NCBI GenBank assembly: GCA_013365325.1
Contig: JABVXV010000001.1
Location: forward strand, 682,001 to 746,000
DNA length: 64,000 nucleotides
DNA from: Dipetalonema caudispina
Lineage: Eukaryota; Nematoda; Chromadorea; Rhabditida; Onchocercidae
Direction: 5' to 3'
Position numbers and translations under genes: made by a program. The notes beneath the pieces are model-generated. The model saw only the letters and a list, made by a program, of their open reading frames with translations, was not told the DNA's origin and searched no databases. Positions 39,301 through 53,300 of the stretch are shown here, piece by piece (positions within the stretch are counted from its first letter, which is position 1; each line of letters opens with the position of its first letter).

Positions 39301-40834
39301 AAAACGATGGAGTCGCATCCGGAACGTGGTAAAGTGACCGTGCAAGTATTTGGTAATTCTTCGCATTCTTACGAAATTAACGGAACAAAACTTATTTATG
39401 GGAAGATCGATTTGCCAGAAGGTCCTTATACTGTAACATCGAATTCGATCGAAAATACGCAAAGTGCCCAATTGAATTTGTCAAGTGCTTCATCTGGATA
39501 TGTCATCGGATTATTTGAATCATCTCGAAATAAGCCAGTTCATTTTCAAATTTGTTTTTATATGTCAAGCATTACTATACTTGCCGAATCATTAATCTCA
39601 GTTATCATCACTTTACCACTTTTGTAATTTTTGCCGTTTCAGGAGCAGCTTTTCCTCTTTTCCATATAGTTATGAGAAAACTGAAAACGGTGGAACTCGA
39701 TTGTATCTGCTGGTATCGGACGACTCTATTTTAGCGAACGGAAGTTTTTACATTGTCGATATCCATGGGAACATCCATCAGAAATCTGTTATCAAATCAG
39801 GCACCTCTTTACTCTTTTATTGGGTATTGGCGATTCAGACTTGATTAGAGATCATTTCATTTCTGTTCTCTCAATACTAAAATCAACTGATAAGCGTGTG
39901 ACAACGCTAAAATGATTGTGCAATCACAAATTAGACTCTAAATGTGATCTTTTTGTCTTATCGTTGTGTCAAATCAATCAAGATGTTTCAGGTTCGCTGG
40001 CATTAATATTTATTTCGATTCATTTGAATATAATCAATGTTCATCTCAACTCGTTACCTTCAGGTCAACATTTGGATATCCGTCCGGCATTAATCAGTTC
40101 ACCGGAATATATGTTAAAAATTGGTCCTGGTAATTGCTCAGTTACTGAATGTCCATACAATTACACCATTTATGCAGAAGCTGGTGGTGCCCAGGTAGTA
40201 TATATCACTGAGAATATCATTGATGTCTATACTGTGGTAAGGCCAAATACGGTCAACATCCTATGGCAATTACCGCAGTTTTTTGTCATAACCGTTGGTG
40301 AAGTGTTATTTTCGATAACCGGTTTGGAATTCTCATACTCGCAAGCATCCGTAAATATGAAATCTGTATTACAGGTAAAATTCGAACGATGAAATCAAAG
40401 TTTTTTAATAAAGTTTAAATAATTGACATTAAATTTTCAAATATCTTTTTACAAACAGGATCTTAAATTTAATTACACCTTATTTTAAACAATCAAATGA
40501 TAGTAAAATAAAGAGCAGTAAACATAATACCACCTTATTCAGAAATATAATTTGTTTCTTTAATTTGTAGGCCATTTGGTTGATGACCGTATTCTTGGGT
40601 AATGTGATAGATATGCTAATTTCCGGATCACATATTGTTGCCGAGCCGGCAACCGAATTTTTCGTCTATGCCTTTATGACGATTATTGTAATTGGATTTT
40701 TTATCTTACTTGCAATTAGATATGACTACAATAACAATGTAGAAGATAAGGATGCACCCATGAAACATATCGAAAAATCACCATCTGGAATGGAAAATAG
40801 CATGCTTTCTGGCAATAGTCCGTCACAGTATTAG
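36325..40834 (+). CDS. SLC15 (POT/PTR2) proton-coupled oligopeptide transporter
   Basis: Plasma-membrane symporter of di- and tripeptides with protons; in worms such proteins serve gut and other tissues. Exons: 36325-36485, 36587-36857, 37201-37354, 37472-37625, 37919-38060, 38929-39162, 39289-39563, 39643-39800, 40064-40374 and 40571-40834, totalling 707 residues (human PEPT1 has 708). Signatures: the ExxERF motif in NEFCERFSFYGMR (27-38); His61 in LFYHSF at the site of the essential His57 of PEPT1; GGIKPCV; the PTR2 motif FYFSINAGSL (about 160); FWALFDQQGSTWVLQ with the conserved Trp; and GLEFSYSQASVNMKSVLQ. A large loop (about 373-590) between helices 9 and 10 carries Asn-x-Ser/Thr sites. 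The donor of exon 7 (AT/gtcaag) is weak and that of exon 8 is GC. An upstream acceptor at 36259 fits trans-splicing; the frame is open back to it (with a PLLAL stretch), so a longer N-terminus is possible. Confidence 0.93.
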
Positions 40835-43800
40835 ATGTTAAAATTGTTTTAAATATCCTAAATTTGTAAATTAGAAGGTTTGAAATCAAGGAGAACTATT
40901 ATTTGAATGAATTTAATATTATTTTACCAACTTGATATACCGACATGAATAGTTTATGATTATGTAGGTTTAATATTCTTGTAGTATCACAATCTCTATT
41001 GTTTATGTCGAAGAACCGATATATCAATTTACCTTTAAATTTTTCCTTTGGAAGGGATTTTTCTAATATTTTTGAATGTGATTATAAATTGCTGTTGAAA
41101 TGATCTAGTATAGTAATAAAGTGTAGTATACACGAAAATAAATATCAAATTATTTATTACTTAGGAATTGTAACATTTTTAATTTCTGACATTGTCACAT
41201 TCCAACAATTTTTACCTCACACAATCATTCAGAGAGCAAAAATGCGAGATAGCCATAAATCCTTCAAGATCATTGGCTCAAATATTGAGCATTTCTAGAG
41301 TTATCACCAAGATAAAACAAAAGTTTCAGTGGACGGAAAAAATTTTAATAAATTGTCCAGTTAACTTGAAGAGATGAAAATGAGAGGGATGAAACAAGGT
41401 TATATATATCAAAATTCTGAATTACAATGCTTTTTGAAAATGGTTTACCTAAATTTGAAGAGAGTAGATGTTTCCTTTTGACACGGAAGCACAAGCAAAT
41501 TTGTGAAATACACTTCACGTTTTCCGTACGTCCTTTAACTTCTTGCTGCCTTTTAATTACTATTACACTTCAACGTCATTTGATCGTCGTCGAGTATTTG
41601 GCTGCTAAAATGATGGAAAACCTAAATTAAATTAAACCCTTTTTTTAGACTCAAATGTTTTTGTGTCACTCTTGGGCTGAAAGATATTGATGCTCCAGCA
41701 AAAATAACTTTTGTAGTCTGTTTGCAATTTCCTAAGTTGCAATTCTATCTAACTTAGAAGCCTCGAAGTTTCTAACATCATCCAAACAATCTATGCGATC
41801 ACACACATGATGCTTTGTTCTTCGATAATTTTCTAAGATTTTTTAATCATCATTTATCCTATTTGATTTTTACCGAAGTTTAAATAATTTTCAGCAAAGA
41901 GCTTTCTTATTTTGCACTTCACTTTAATAAATCATTTCCTGAGATGTTCTATTTTCTTTCAAATTTAAAAGAGAGATCGAATCAGACTACCATCCTGCTG
42001 TAAACTGGATGGAAGTCAGAAGTGGGGTTTCGATGAGGACTTTGCTGTGAAATTGAAAGAATGGCAACTTTTTATTCTCTGTTGTTAAAAACGGTGACGA
42101 AACAAAATAGCAAAGGAGCAAAAATTATTTTCAACATAACTCCTTCCAGGACCGTATCAAAACATTAATATTTCCCACACATTATCATCTATAACCAAGT
42201 AAAACTTGAAATGGAAAACATAATTAGCTACTATGAACTTAGTTCGACCCATACTTCACAGAAATATTCGGCATTTCCTTCTTAGTCGTAAAATACACCT
42301 CTAAACAACTGTTCGTCTCCAACAGCATCATTCAAATAAAGTACGTTGATGGGAGTGAAAGGAAAAAAAATTGATCAAAATCTGATTGCTTTAACAAATT
42401 GATGGATTTAATGATACTTCTGGATGATACTTCATGACTGCTCAGTTTTTTCGTAACGGGTCATCCCCATAAGGCAACCAATTTGGACAAGCCAAAAAGT
42501 TTATGCATACAAAGTCTTCTAATTACTTATCTTTACTTTCTAAAAGATATATAAAAGGTATATACCTTCTAAGAATAAAAACTTAATTTTTATGTTATTC
42601 ATTTGTTTTGAGGAAGAAATCTGCGCTCGTCATAAAACTCAAATTGATATTTCTGGAAAAGTTCATTTCCAACCATAATTTGCACTGATTGGAGGTTGGA
42701 TGATATCATTCGAAGGAATTGCTATAGTGCAGGATTTTTTCTTGTGATTAGATTGAGGAGGAGAAATTTTTTGATTAGAAAGGTGTGTCGAAAATGAAGG
42801 TTTAAATAAAAGTTTTATTGAATAATAGAAGAATTAATATTTGGAATAATTTGTTTGGAAGTAGGAGTAACTTTTACTCCTTTTATCCATAAATAGATAA
42901 AGGTATATGGAATAGGAGTGGTGTATAATAAATATTTTAATCGTAAACATAGATTGGAAGTAAGTTGAATGATTCATTATCTAGGTACTGCAAAATTTAC
43001 TAAATTCTAAATAAAAATTTTCTATATATTTTATAGTTAAATTATTTCGGTTTTTTTCGCTAATCGCGTCAGTGTCATGAGCTCTGACTTTCTTGCTGCC
43101 ACTATGATTTTTGAAATGTTCAGGTCAATGCAATGGAGAGCAAAGTCGAGTTTTTAAGTATTTAATTACATTAAATATCTTGCCCCAATAAAATGAGTAG
43201 TGACATTTGTAGAAAGAATACTCATCCAATAGAAAACGAATTTTCATTCAGCATGACATGCATAAAGTGTGCATGCAAGTTTGATACCATTATAAATTGA
43301 TCACTCCAAAAGTTCAAACCGCTATTGACTTCAACTATAACTGATTAACGGCACTATTTCATTTACCCTATGATATGCAAATTTCATATGAGCTCAGAAA
43401 TAGCATGCAGAGAAATGGACATTCAGATGGACATGTAATGATATAGTACTCAAATTTTTTGCTAATTTTCAAACTAACAAAGATTGATAAGTAAAGAAAC
43501 CAAATCGATACATACCTTTTTGAAGATAGCAATATAAAGGCTAATTTGTATCACAGAATGGAATTTTGATGAATGGAAGAGATCATGGATGAGTGAGAGA
43601 TTACACAGACTCTTTTCATATGCTAATTTAGAACGAAGTTTTCAAAAAATCCTGAAAACAAATTTCAATAAAGATTCCAATCAGATCCATGATTGATTTA
43701 AGAGACATGAAGATTTAAATAATAACAATTAGTGAGTATCAAAGCTTTTATGCCTGAGTTTTAAGAAGGAACTATGAAACTAATTAAAAAGAAAAAAAAC

Positions 43801-43897
43801 AAAAGTATAACCCAAGTGGTTGAAACAAAAAGGCATCCTTTTAAAAAGATGTGAAATTCAAACGGGATGGATAGTGATATCACATTGTGTTTAAGAA
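40835..43897. other. Intergenic region
   Basis: A poly(A) signal AATAAA stands at 41115-41120, suited to the peptide transporter transcript. The rest is AT-rich. Two short coding-like bits, near 41960-42090 and 43078-43158, are described as findings only. Confidence 0.5.
41115..41120 (+). terminator. Poly(A) signal AATAAA for the SLC15 gene
   Basis: First canonical hexamer after the peptide transporter stop codon, about 280 bases downstream. Confidence 0.5.
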
Positions 43898-44726
43898 CTA
43901 ACTAATTGGAATGATCTTAGTCCTGGCACTTTGTTCCTTTAGAGGTTTCAAGAGGAATTGCCCATCAGAAGTGATCGTTTCAAATTGCAGAACAGTTGTC
44001 CGGCTATCGTACTGCTTTTTGAAAGCGGCAGAATCCATTTCCACTTTCACTGGTGATGCCAGAATAAAAAACTGAAATATTTTTAGTATGGAAATATCGA
44101 AAACCACTTCATTGCTAATTAGAAAATCAATATTTTCAGATTGTAATAGAGGAAATATTAAAGTCTTCGAAAAACAGCTTGAACTTCAAGTTCACCTGCA
44201 TCTTTGACGATTTGGTATGATGCCCAAACCATTGATTTCTTAAAAATAGTGTTCCAAGCGTTACATACTTGAAAATGATCAGTAGAAGAAGTATGATTAG
44301 CATAAAAAGTACGACTTTGATAAGGGTTGATAGTGATATAAATTCAAAAACTAACGTATCGGCGTCTTCTGCAAGAAAAAAACGTGTCCAGAAGTTATGA
44401 TTAGCAAGAATATGAGTGGAAAGACATGAAAAACAAATAATACGAGTATTTTTGTCAAAAAGCGGAATAGTTACTGTATCTTGAGGAAATCAGGGAAGCA
44501 ATTACTCAAATATGGATGTCTAATTTCAGGATTTCAGAAGTCATTTTTTTTCTAGATAGAGTGAAACATAGATTAAAGAAGCGAACATTTTTACTGAATT
44601 GAATCCAATTAATGAACCTGTAATTTTATTGGAGAAATTCGTAAAAGCAATTTCAAACCGACCACCAAGATCGTCAGCTGTTTCCGTGATCGATTTGAAA
44701 AATTTGTTGCCAACAGATTGAATCAT
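43898..44726 (-). CDS. Single-pass membrane protein, 151 residues
   Basis: Unrecognised family. Three minus-strand exons in consistent phase: 44726-44618, 44368-44196 and 44071-43898, with donors ACAG/gttcat and GCAG/gtgaac and acceptors CTTGCAG and ATTTCAG. A TTTCAG acceptor stands 24 bases before the ATG and is followed by a TGA in frame, which fits a trans-spliced short leader and supports this start. The N-terminal part is hydrophilic (MIQSVGNKFFKSITETADDL). One strong helix spans about residues 51-69 (VVLFMLIILLLLIIF). A basic stretch (NQWFGHHTKSSK) and a soluble C-terminal part of about 55 residues (VEMDSAAFKKQYDSR and onward) follow. No signal peptide precedes the helix, so it is probably a type II or type III membrane protein. 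Nothing in the neighbourhood suggests its role. Confidence 0.7.
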
Positions 44727-47332
44727 TCGGTTGGCACTGTTGTTTGATCACTGAAATTCCAAATGTAAAATAATGATTATGAAAATCGAATGGTGCTGCT
44801 CTATCAAAGTATTATTGGAAGGAGGAGTTATTGCTTATATTTGATGAAAACATGAATGAATCGACGCTTTTTTAGAAACAGCAAAGGCATTGGTTAATTT
44901 TATATAATTATAAATATTACTGCAAACTAATGATCATTGACAATCTAAACTTCAATTTCTGGAAACAAAAATTTCAAGAAATAATGACAAATTAAACAAA
45001 AATGAAAGATTTTTGCGAAAAAACGTAGAATATTCAGAATTGCTCGATGGTGACAATATTGCATTAAACATTGAAAGAAATACGGTGCACATTACGCAAG
45101 TAATTTACTCATTATCGAGCTAATACAAGTAATGATATGTTAATAAGTAAGTAATAGTTTTTAAAGAAATAAAAATTAGAAACAGTAATTCGGAGAAATT
45201 CATTTCTGTATCAACCTGAGCATACCCCCATTCTACTACAGCGCAGTCAGGTCTCAGGTATACTTGCTATCTGAAAGTATATTCTGGCAACTTCTTCCCT
45301 GTTAAGTTTGACCGGTATCGCATAGGTGCAACTGTCATTAAAACGCTAATTATCTCCTCTAGATTCTCTTAAATCAGCGACTAACAACGGACGGGAAAAT
45401 TACCACCGTAAAATTTGCTAAAATTTTGGAAATCATGAACTTCATAATATTTTCCCAAATTATCCAAGCATGAGCTGATTTCTGCAAATCAGTTGTTTTC
45501 AGTCAGTAAACAAATTATCAGAGAGATTACTTAACTGAATAGAATTATAGTCTATCTTTAGTGCAAATGCAATATGCGCACATTTCTACAAAATCAAAAG
45601 AACAAATATTTAAAATGTGCAATTTGTATGAATTGAAAGGAAAAATAATCTCAAAGAAAGTAATAAGAGATATTTAATAGTCGTCAGAATCATTCCGTGT
45701 TTGGATGCTCGCTAGTTTTTTATTTGCTGGAAAAATTGAGAATGCAAAAATTTCAATTTATTTTTTCAATTAGTGAGTGTAAAAAAGATGAAAAAAGAAT
45801 GGAGAATTGAATCTTAATTTCAGGACATCCATTCCAATTTCAAAGCAAAATTTGAAATTAGGTTTAAAAATCGAGCTCGTTCAATTCAACCTTTTCTCAC
45901 ACTAAGTTCTACAGGAAACATTTCATCGTCCACTCATGAATAATCCTCTTCTTTGCCACAAAATCAATCAATCTGTCATAAAGGAAAACTGATGGATAAC
46001 CTTCTCATCCTTTACCATTTTACAACAACCTGCATGCTTCTATTTATGCCAACCTCTCCAGTATTTTATTGTAAATTAAAATGTATCTGTCATTATAGTC
46101 TTGCCAAAGAAGAAATCATTATTATCATTGATAATGACATCTCACTTATCAAGCTTTTCTCTTGTCTCAATCCATCCTCCGATTGAATACATTTAATGTG
46201 CAGTTCATTTATTATTTGAAAATCACTTCCTTAATTCATTTCCCTTCCATTTGATTCGAAAATTCATGAAGATATTCAAGTAATATTTTTTATAATACCT
46301 GAATTTATCCTGAAAGTGGCTTTTATAGAAAGCGGAAAGATGTTACTAACCTGAATAATGTGAACCGTCAAATCTCAAAATTCAGATGCTCCATTAAATA
46401 ATGATACAAATAACAGATGAAATCAGCGTACATAGTGGCATGCAAATGAGAGAATGATATAATCAGGAAAATGGGAAAGATGTGAAGAAGGAAGATGTAA
46501 TAATTAGTTGCTATCAAAAAAGTTAATTCAAAAAAAATGATGGACAAAATGTGACTGATTCGGAATGGGAAGGAAGAAATAAAAGCAGCACAGGACTAAA
46601 CATCACATCAATAACTGTTTTTTCCGAATCATATGAGAATGGTAGAAATTATTCGGATATGAATGGGGCGAAAAACCTGTTCTTATGCGCTCACAAGCAT
46701 CCCTGATAACCTCGCTTCTAGTAATTACCAGACCTTTCTATCTCTGAGGATACATATAACATTTTTTTATTCTTGTAATTCAGCTTGCTGCTCTTCTTTT
46801 CTTTTTTTTTTCTTTTTTTTTTCTTTTTTGTTCCTTTTTTGTTCCTTTTCCACTAAAATCAAAGCAAATCATAATTTGTTAATGAATTCTTTAATTATTA
46901 TCAATGATATCTGATTAACATCTTTTTCCTGAATACAATCCTTAACTCCTGAGCAAAAGTCTTTAAAGGTTTTGTAGATGATCTAACAACATCGATAACA
47001 GACCGCCACTTGTAAGATCCCGAGAACTGCTCGCTCCTCACTCAAAATTCCCGTCAAAACGGTTTACAGGCTGGGATGCGACAATTGCACAGTGCACAGG
47101 TAGAATGGGTGGAAATATTCGTTCATGTGTGGGTTGTGGGTTAGAGGTCGAAGAGATGGAGGCGTAGTTAGATGGGTTTGGAGGGTTTATGGCAGTTTGG
47201 TGGGGGTGCCGGGTAAATGTCATAGTATTGAAGGGTGTAAAACATTTTAACTAAGTCACGGATTCGCTGCAAATGCACGAGTCACGTAAATTTTGGTTGT
47301 ATTAAATATTTGTACTTTTAGTTAGTTGCCGA
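44727..47332. other. Intergenic region, mostly AT-rich with GC-richer blocks
   Basis: No supported gene. Two blocks stand out by higher GC: 45205-45400, upstream of the small minus-strand gene, and 46990-47225, upstream of the SON gene. The second reads as a G-rich strand with repeated GTGGG and GGTTTGG words and is a likely promoter region. A long T-tract with CTTTTTTTT units lies at 46798-46850. Confidence 0.4.
46990..47230 (+). promoter_or_regulatory. GC-rich block upstream of SON, likely promoter
   Basis: About 240 bp clearly richer in G and C than the surroundings, ending about 100 bp before the SON start codon. A TACTTTTAG acceptor-like site at about 47320 stands 12 bases before the ATG and suits trans-splicing. 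The promoter role is inferred from position and composition. Confidence 0.35.
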
Positions 47333-50300
47333 ATGGCAAAAGAGGAGGAAGAAGAAGTGAAGCCATCGTCGAGTGATGCTATAATTGCATCATTGATCAA
47401 CGAAGTACGCAAAACGAATGAGGTGATTTTTCCAGATTTATTAAAATACCAAAAAGAAACTCTCATTTCGTATAACAAAATGAACAGTTATAAGGGTTCA
47501 ATTTGAAAGAAAAGAATTTTCAGCCATTCGATGTGAAAAGTTTGATTGGTGGGAAGCTTGAAGTTGCAACGAAAAGGTAAGGCTATTCTACATTGAACAG
47601 ATCTAGGTGGTTATATTTCTATAAAGATGTGCGCTCTTCACATCCTTATTCTAGGGCAGCATTTGATGAACTTGAGATTACAAATTATTTTATTGCAGCA
47701 CAGCGTGAAATCCGTTTCAGAACATTAAAAGCTTTTTTGTTTCGAGTATAGTGACAGATATAGCGTATGGTAGTTTTTCTTTTTTTTTTTTTTTGAAGAG
47801 ACTTGTCTTTTACGGATGCTAAAACATCCATTGATTTGCCAGTCGATCTTTTGCATAGCGTAACATTTTAGTGCGAGCATTTGTTAATGTAGTCGTAATT
47901 TCTAATATATTCACGCCAACTTTTATTCCATTATATTCCTTGCATTGTATTTTGAACACTGTTCATGGATTGAAACTCCGTGTCTTAATTTCAGAGAGGT
48001 AGAAAGCGATGAAAGTCTTTCATCATTACACGGATATAGCAAGAGATTAAAACGACACAGGGACAAGAAATCTAAAAAGAGCAAGAAGTCGAAGTATAAA
48101 TTACGATCCAAATCAAAGTCACCATCGCGCAAGAAGAAGAAGTACGTTGTTATGAGACTCATTTTGACAAAATTTTACCTTATGTTACATTTCTGTTACC
48201 TTTCAAAATTATTTCAGACATCGAAGTCGCAGTCGTTCTGTAAGTATAGAGAAGAAAACTTGTCATGAAAGTATTGAGAAATTTGTTACTTATACTATAC
48301 CACCATCTGTTGAAGCTGTTATGGAAAAGGTTGTTTTTGAGGTTTTATTTATGACAGCGTAAGAACTATTAGGCATGTTGATAGTCGTTTGCTAAAGAAT
48401 AACACGGTTTAAACTACTGAATGTTATATCATATTTGCTGCCGTTTTAAACTCATGTCAAGATAATGAGAAAGTTTTCCAATGTTCTTATAGCAATGGGT
48501 AATCTCTTATTTGAAGAAAAACGATAAAAATCAAAATTGATATAGATCAACCGTTAATCATGTTAAAATAAAAAGTGTAAAAAGTGTAGTTTTTTACGAT
48601 GTACGTACACTGAAATATAATAGGTTATTTTTACATCCTTATTATCCTCATTGGTCTTAAGTGAAGTTTGACAGTTTTAGATCTCAGATGATGAGGATGA
48701 TCTTCCTGTTGGAGCAGACTTCCTCAGTGTTAATGCTAGCAGTTCAAAAATGGATGCGAAAAGTGCATTATTTCACGATATTTCTACCGCTGCACAAAAT
48801 AAAACAAAAGAATTTAGTAAGTCTTCTTTCGCTTCATTTTCTTTTCTTTACCTGACGAATTATATTTGAAAGACTATGTTTTCTTTGTTATATAGATGTT
48901 AATGAAGAAGTGTTTCCTTTGGCCAAGAAGAAAAAGAAATCAGAAAGTCCGCCTGTTTTGAAGAAGCCGCGACCTTTATCGGAAATACTGGCAAAGGTGC
49001 GAGCGGAAAGAGATAGTACGTTTGTACCACGTAATATCAAATTGAAGCAAGAAAACGGAAAAAGGTAATTGAAGCAAATAATGCTTGCATTTTATGATAT
49101 TGGTTTGATTCCAAGTTGTAAAACTGATCTGAATCTATGGTTTTCACGTTAAACCATTCTTATCGCCCACTGGCTTAGCATATAGACGATTTTTCATTGT
49201 TTGCGCTTGTTTCACACGGCTAAATCTTGAATTGATAGATGCTTTGCATTGCAGTGTTGGTGGGTCAACTACAGATGTGATCAGTCATACAATTCCAAGT
49301 AACTTTTTTTTTCGATTACACAGAATTTTTTGTGAATCCTTAGAAAAATTTGGAGTGATCTTTGCTTAGTATACTCTCCCAATTTTAATAATATGCGAAA
49401 AGTTACCATTACTATTAATTTATTTGTATTTGCAGAGAGCGATGGTGGTAGGCATGATGACGTCGAGTATGGACCAAGGCCATTGGAAGCTCTTGGGACA
49501 CAGCCAATCTCCGAAGATGAAGATGAACTGCAATTATCGCCCCTTAAAATAAAACAAACTGAGGCTTCAAAATCCATTAAAATTGCCACCATAAGCAAGG
49601 TTGCTCTATTTTTCGCAATATATTGTCCTGCTCGTAGCTCTAGTTGTTTGGTGAATATTTATTGGATTTTGGGTTAGCCGAAGTGTAAAATGTGTAGTAA
49701 CTTGTAATTAAAAATTTTGTGTGGAAGGTTTGTCTGTTAAAAGTCTACCTTTGTATCTTATCAGTAATCTGTCCAATCAGAATTTTGAGTATAATCACCT
49801 GAACAAACCATTAATATACTATTGTGTCATATTCATATTATTGCTTATTAATTAAGCTTTCCAAGTTTTGTTTGAACTGTATCATATTTAAGGCAATTTG
49901 TAGGTACTATTCGGTGATGAGAAAAGAGGTCAGATGGGAAAAGATGGAGAAATTCCAGTAAGTGATGCAAGTGCGGGACCTTCTTTTTCAAATGATGACA
50001 CTGTTGACGAATTAGTTGTTGAAAAACATTCGAGATCGGAACGAGGAATGAGCGGAAATGAAAGTGAGACAAAAAGAAAAACGGATGGTAAGATTGAGAT
50101 TAGCGACTGAAATGTCAGTCATTCAAATGAACTTCATCAGTATTGACTATCATTTGATGAGGAATTGTATCATTCTTATGAATGTTCTTTTTTGCATGAT
50201 AATATGCTATGATGCATTTTTTTTTTTTTTTTTTGATTATTGGGAACTTTTCTACATCGATAGCGTAACATCCAGTCAGGTAGGTATAAAAAATTATATA

Positions 50301-53300
50301 AATTAGATAAAAAAGGATTTTTACCGTTTGTTCGCTTCCTTTCCACTAGATGTTTTTCATTTGCAGTTTCAAAATGGTTTGGTGATTAAATCTAACGAGC
50401 TTTAGTTCATTTTGAATTTCTTTTGATTTGCCTTTTTCAGAAATTTTTTTTCAAATCTTTTTTTTTTTTGCAGAAAAGAAAAGAAAAAAAGAAAGGAAAG
50501 ATAAGAAGCACGGAAAACGATATTCAAAACGCAGCAGTTCATTGTCATCGGATAGTGAAAAGGAGTGGAAACTTCTGGAGAAGAAGTGCAAAATTTCTTT
50601 GTAGCTTATTGGTTTTATTTTTCGCAATTGTCATCTGAATTATTTTTCATTAAACACGGTGATTTTCAGAAACAAAGTGAAGGAACATTCACGATACTCA
50701 GGGCGAGATTTTGACAAGGCTCGCAGACGGCCTGGTTGGTTTTTGACATCAGCTGTTTGTTATCAACAACACGTACACCATGAGTACTTCTCTTACGTTG
50801 TATTCTCGTATTTGTGGTGAATTGGAATTTAAAGTAGTTTTCAGGCAGCCTTTATGTACAGTCGTATTATGTGGATAGTAATAAAAGAGTGCATGAAGGT
50901 TCGAAATGGCAGTGGAATCGTGGAGAAAAAGATGTCAAAGAAAAAACTAGTACATTTTCAATACAGTAAGTAAATCTTTGTTATGTAAATGCGTTAATTT
51001 GTTGGCTTGACTTTGCTGTGGAGTTTAAGTACTTAAGAGATCATTTTCCAGCACGCGTTCAAAAGGATGGAGGCAGATTCGTTCTACAAGAAGTCCTTAT
51101 CCGGAACGTAAGCGAAAGCGATCACCTTCAAGTTCATGTTCACGTTCACATTCACGCACAAGGTTTTAGTTTTGTGTGTCATTACTCCTGGCGTTCCGGC
51201 ATTTTGCACTGATTTTGTTAAATTTTCAACGAATTTACTGGTAGCGTTTGTAGGTCGTTATCAGGTACTTCGTCACGAAGTTCTCATTCATCTCACTATC
51301 GTAAAGTACGAAGCTCTTATCGTGGTCACAATCATTATCATTATCACCGTGATCGAGAAACTAACAATAAGCGGCGAAGTGATGATGAATCAAATGGTCA
51401 TAAAATTGACAAAAAAAAGTTACTGGAGATTGCACAAAGAAATGCCGCTCAAATGGCCCAAGTTCGAGTTACTTTGTTTTTTTCAATCAAAGTATTTTAC
51501 AGTATTAACCAGTTTCAATGAGAGAGTCGATTGAAAATGTTACTTTTCTATCGTTTTCTCTTCCCACTCCATGCATCCCTACAACGCAAGTTTCAGAGGA
51601 ATAGGGTTCTAAAACATCAGGGAAATTTTATATGAAAGCTAGTGGGAATAATTGCTGTAAAGTGCGTTTTTCTCTTTTATCTTCCGAAAACCGTTGATAT
51701 ATTCTTCTTTTATGAAATCAATATACAAACATTTAAATTTTAGCTTGGTTATTTACCAAACGCCCCTCTTGAAACAAAAGCCCAACTGAAAGCAGGCGGA
51801 CAATCTGTCGATCAACTTGTTGGTAAGCGTTGCTTGCGTTTGATTTTTATTAGATGCTATATGTTATTCTATTGACTACGTATAATGTTTGACAGTTACG
51901 TACAATGTTTGACTTTTGTTTCAGATTTTTGTCAAAAATTACAACGGTCACAAGATAAGGCTGTACGACGTGAAAAAGGCGAAGCAGTATCGAGTGATGA
52001 AGACTTGGCGCCGAGAAAGAAAAAAGGCGAAGATGATATTGATTTCCTGAAACATCCGTTTGCTTTGAAACCTACTGCTCCAATCACTATTAACATTCCA
52101 GTAAGTTACTTTCAATTATATTCTTCCCAACTTCAATGCTATACATTTCAGTTACAGCAGTGACTGAATTGTGTTAAAACATAAGAAATGCTAAACCTCA
52201 GCACCTGTGAACAGCCATGAATATTTATTTGGGATACTCGACTGCAGTGTTTTTATTGATTTTTGTCTTGTTTGCCCTTCACTCATCTTAGAGCTCTGAA
52301 TCATTTTAAAACTAGTAAACAAGATCCAGTCAGTCAGTTCTAAAAAACGATCACTGAAACAAGATTTCTGAATCACACAGATACTTCCTGCAACGTTTAT
52401 TTTAACTTTCACTTTAAATCCCTTTATATGGACTTTATTTCTTACTGATAATATTTCTCTGCTAAAAATAAACTGTTTTCCAGAACTCGATTCCACTTCC
52501 AATTAAAACACCCGCACAAAGAACGCTAGAAGAAAGTCAATTACGCATTGCTTATCCAGTTTCTTCGGGGGCTCAGCACCGAGAAAAAGATAATGTAAGG
52601 CTAGTGAAATGTAGCTATCATTCCTTGATTTGCAGCTATTTTGAATTATTTAATAATTCCGTTTACAGGGATGGATACCAGTTAAAAAGGAGGAAGTACC
52701 AGTGTGCAGTCCAGCACAGAAAGCTAAATTGACTACAGTCCCTAAGGAGAAAGCAAAGGTTGTATTTTTCGTTTTTCCAGTATAGTTTAATCTAAAAATT
52801 CCTTGTATTAATTATGAGGAGTCTTCTTGGTTTTATGTATTTGTTTCTTATTTGTTCCAGATAATGTGCTTTAACGCGTTTCATTGACTTGTTCAAATGT
52901 TCTGAGAACATATTTGATAGTCTGTTTTTGCTATCTCCTTTCATAAAAATGACTGTTCAAAAGCGTTCCGGAATACTTTAATGTTTTAGCGTTTAATTGA
53001 CCTCCTTGAATTATACGATTCGATTCATTAGGAATTTCTTTTTCAGGTCTTCAATACATTTGAAATCGTAGCTGCCGAATCATTCGTGTTGCCACCACCC
53101 CCAACACCGCCGATATTGGCGTCGTTTACACAGTCTGCCTCTTCTTTGTTAAATTTGCCTCCACCCCCACCACCACCTGATTTGTTTTCTGGTTCTTGCA
53201 ACAATTTGCAGAATCAACAGCAGAAGTCTTCTTCTCTTGGTCTAAATTATGGTAATGTTGTCACAGTGCCGGAGGAAGAATCTGTATTCAGGGAACCAGA

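Noticed and set aside
45205..45400. GC-richer block as a possible RNA gene
   Set aside because: No tRNA, SL or spliceosomal RNA pattern could be drawn; it may be a promoter element only.
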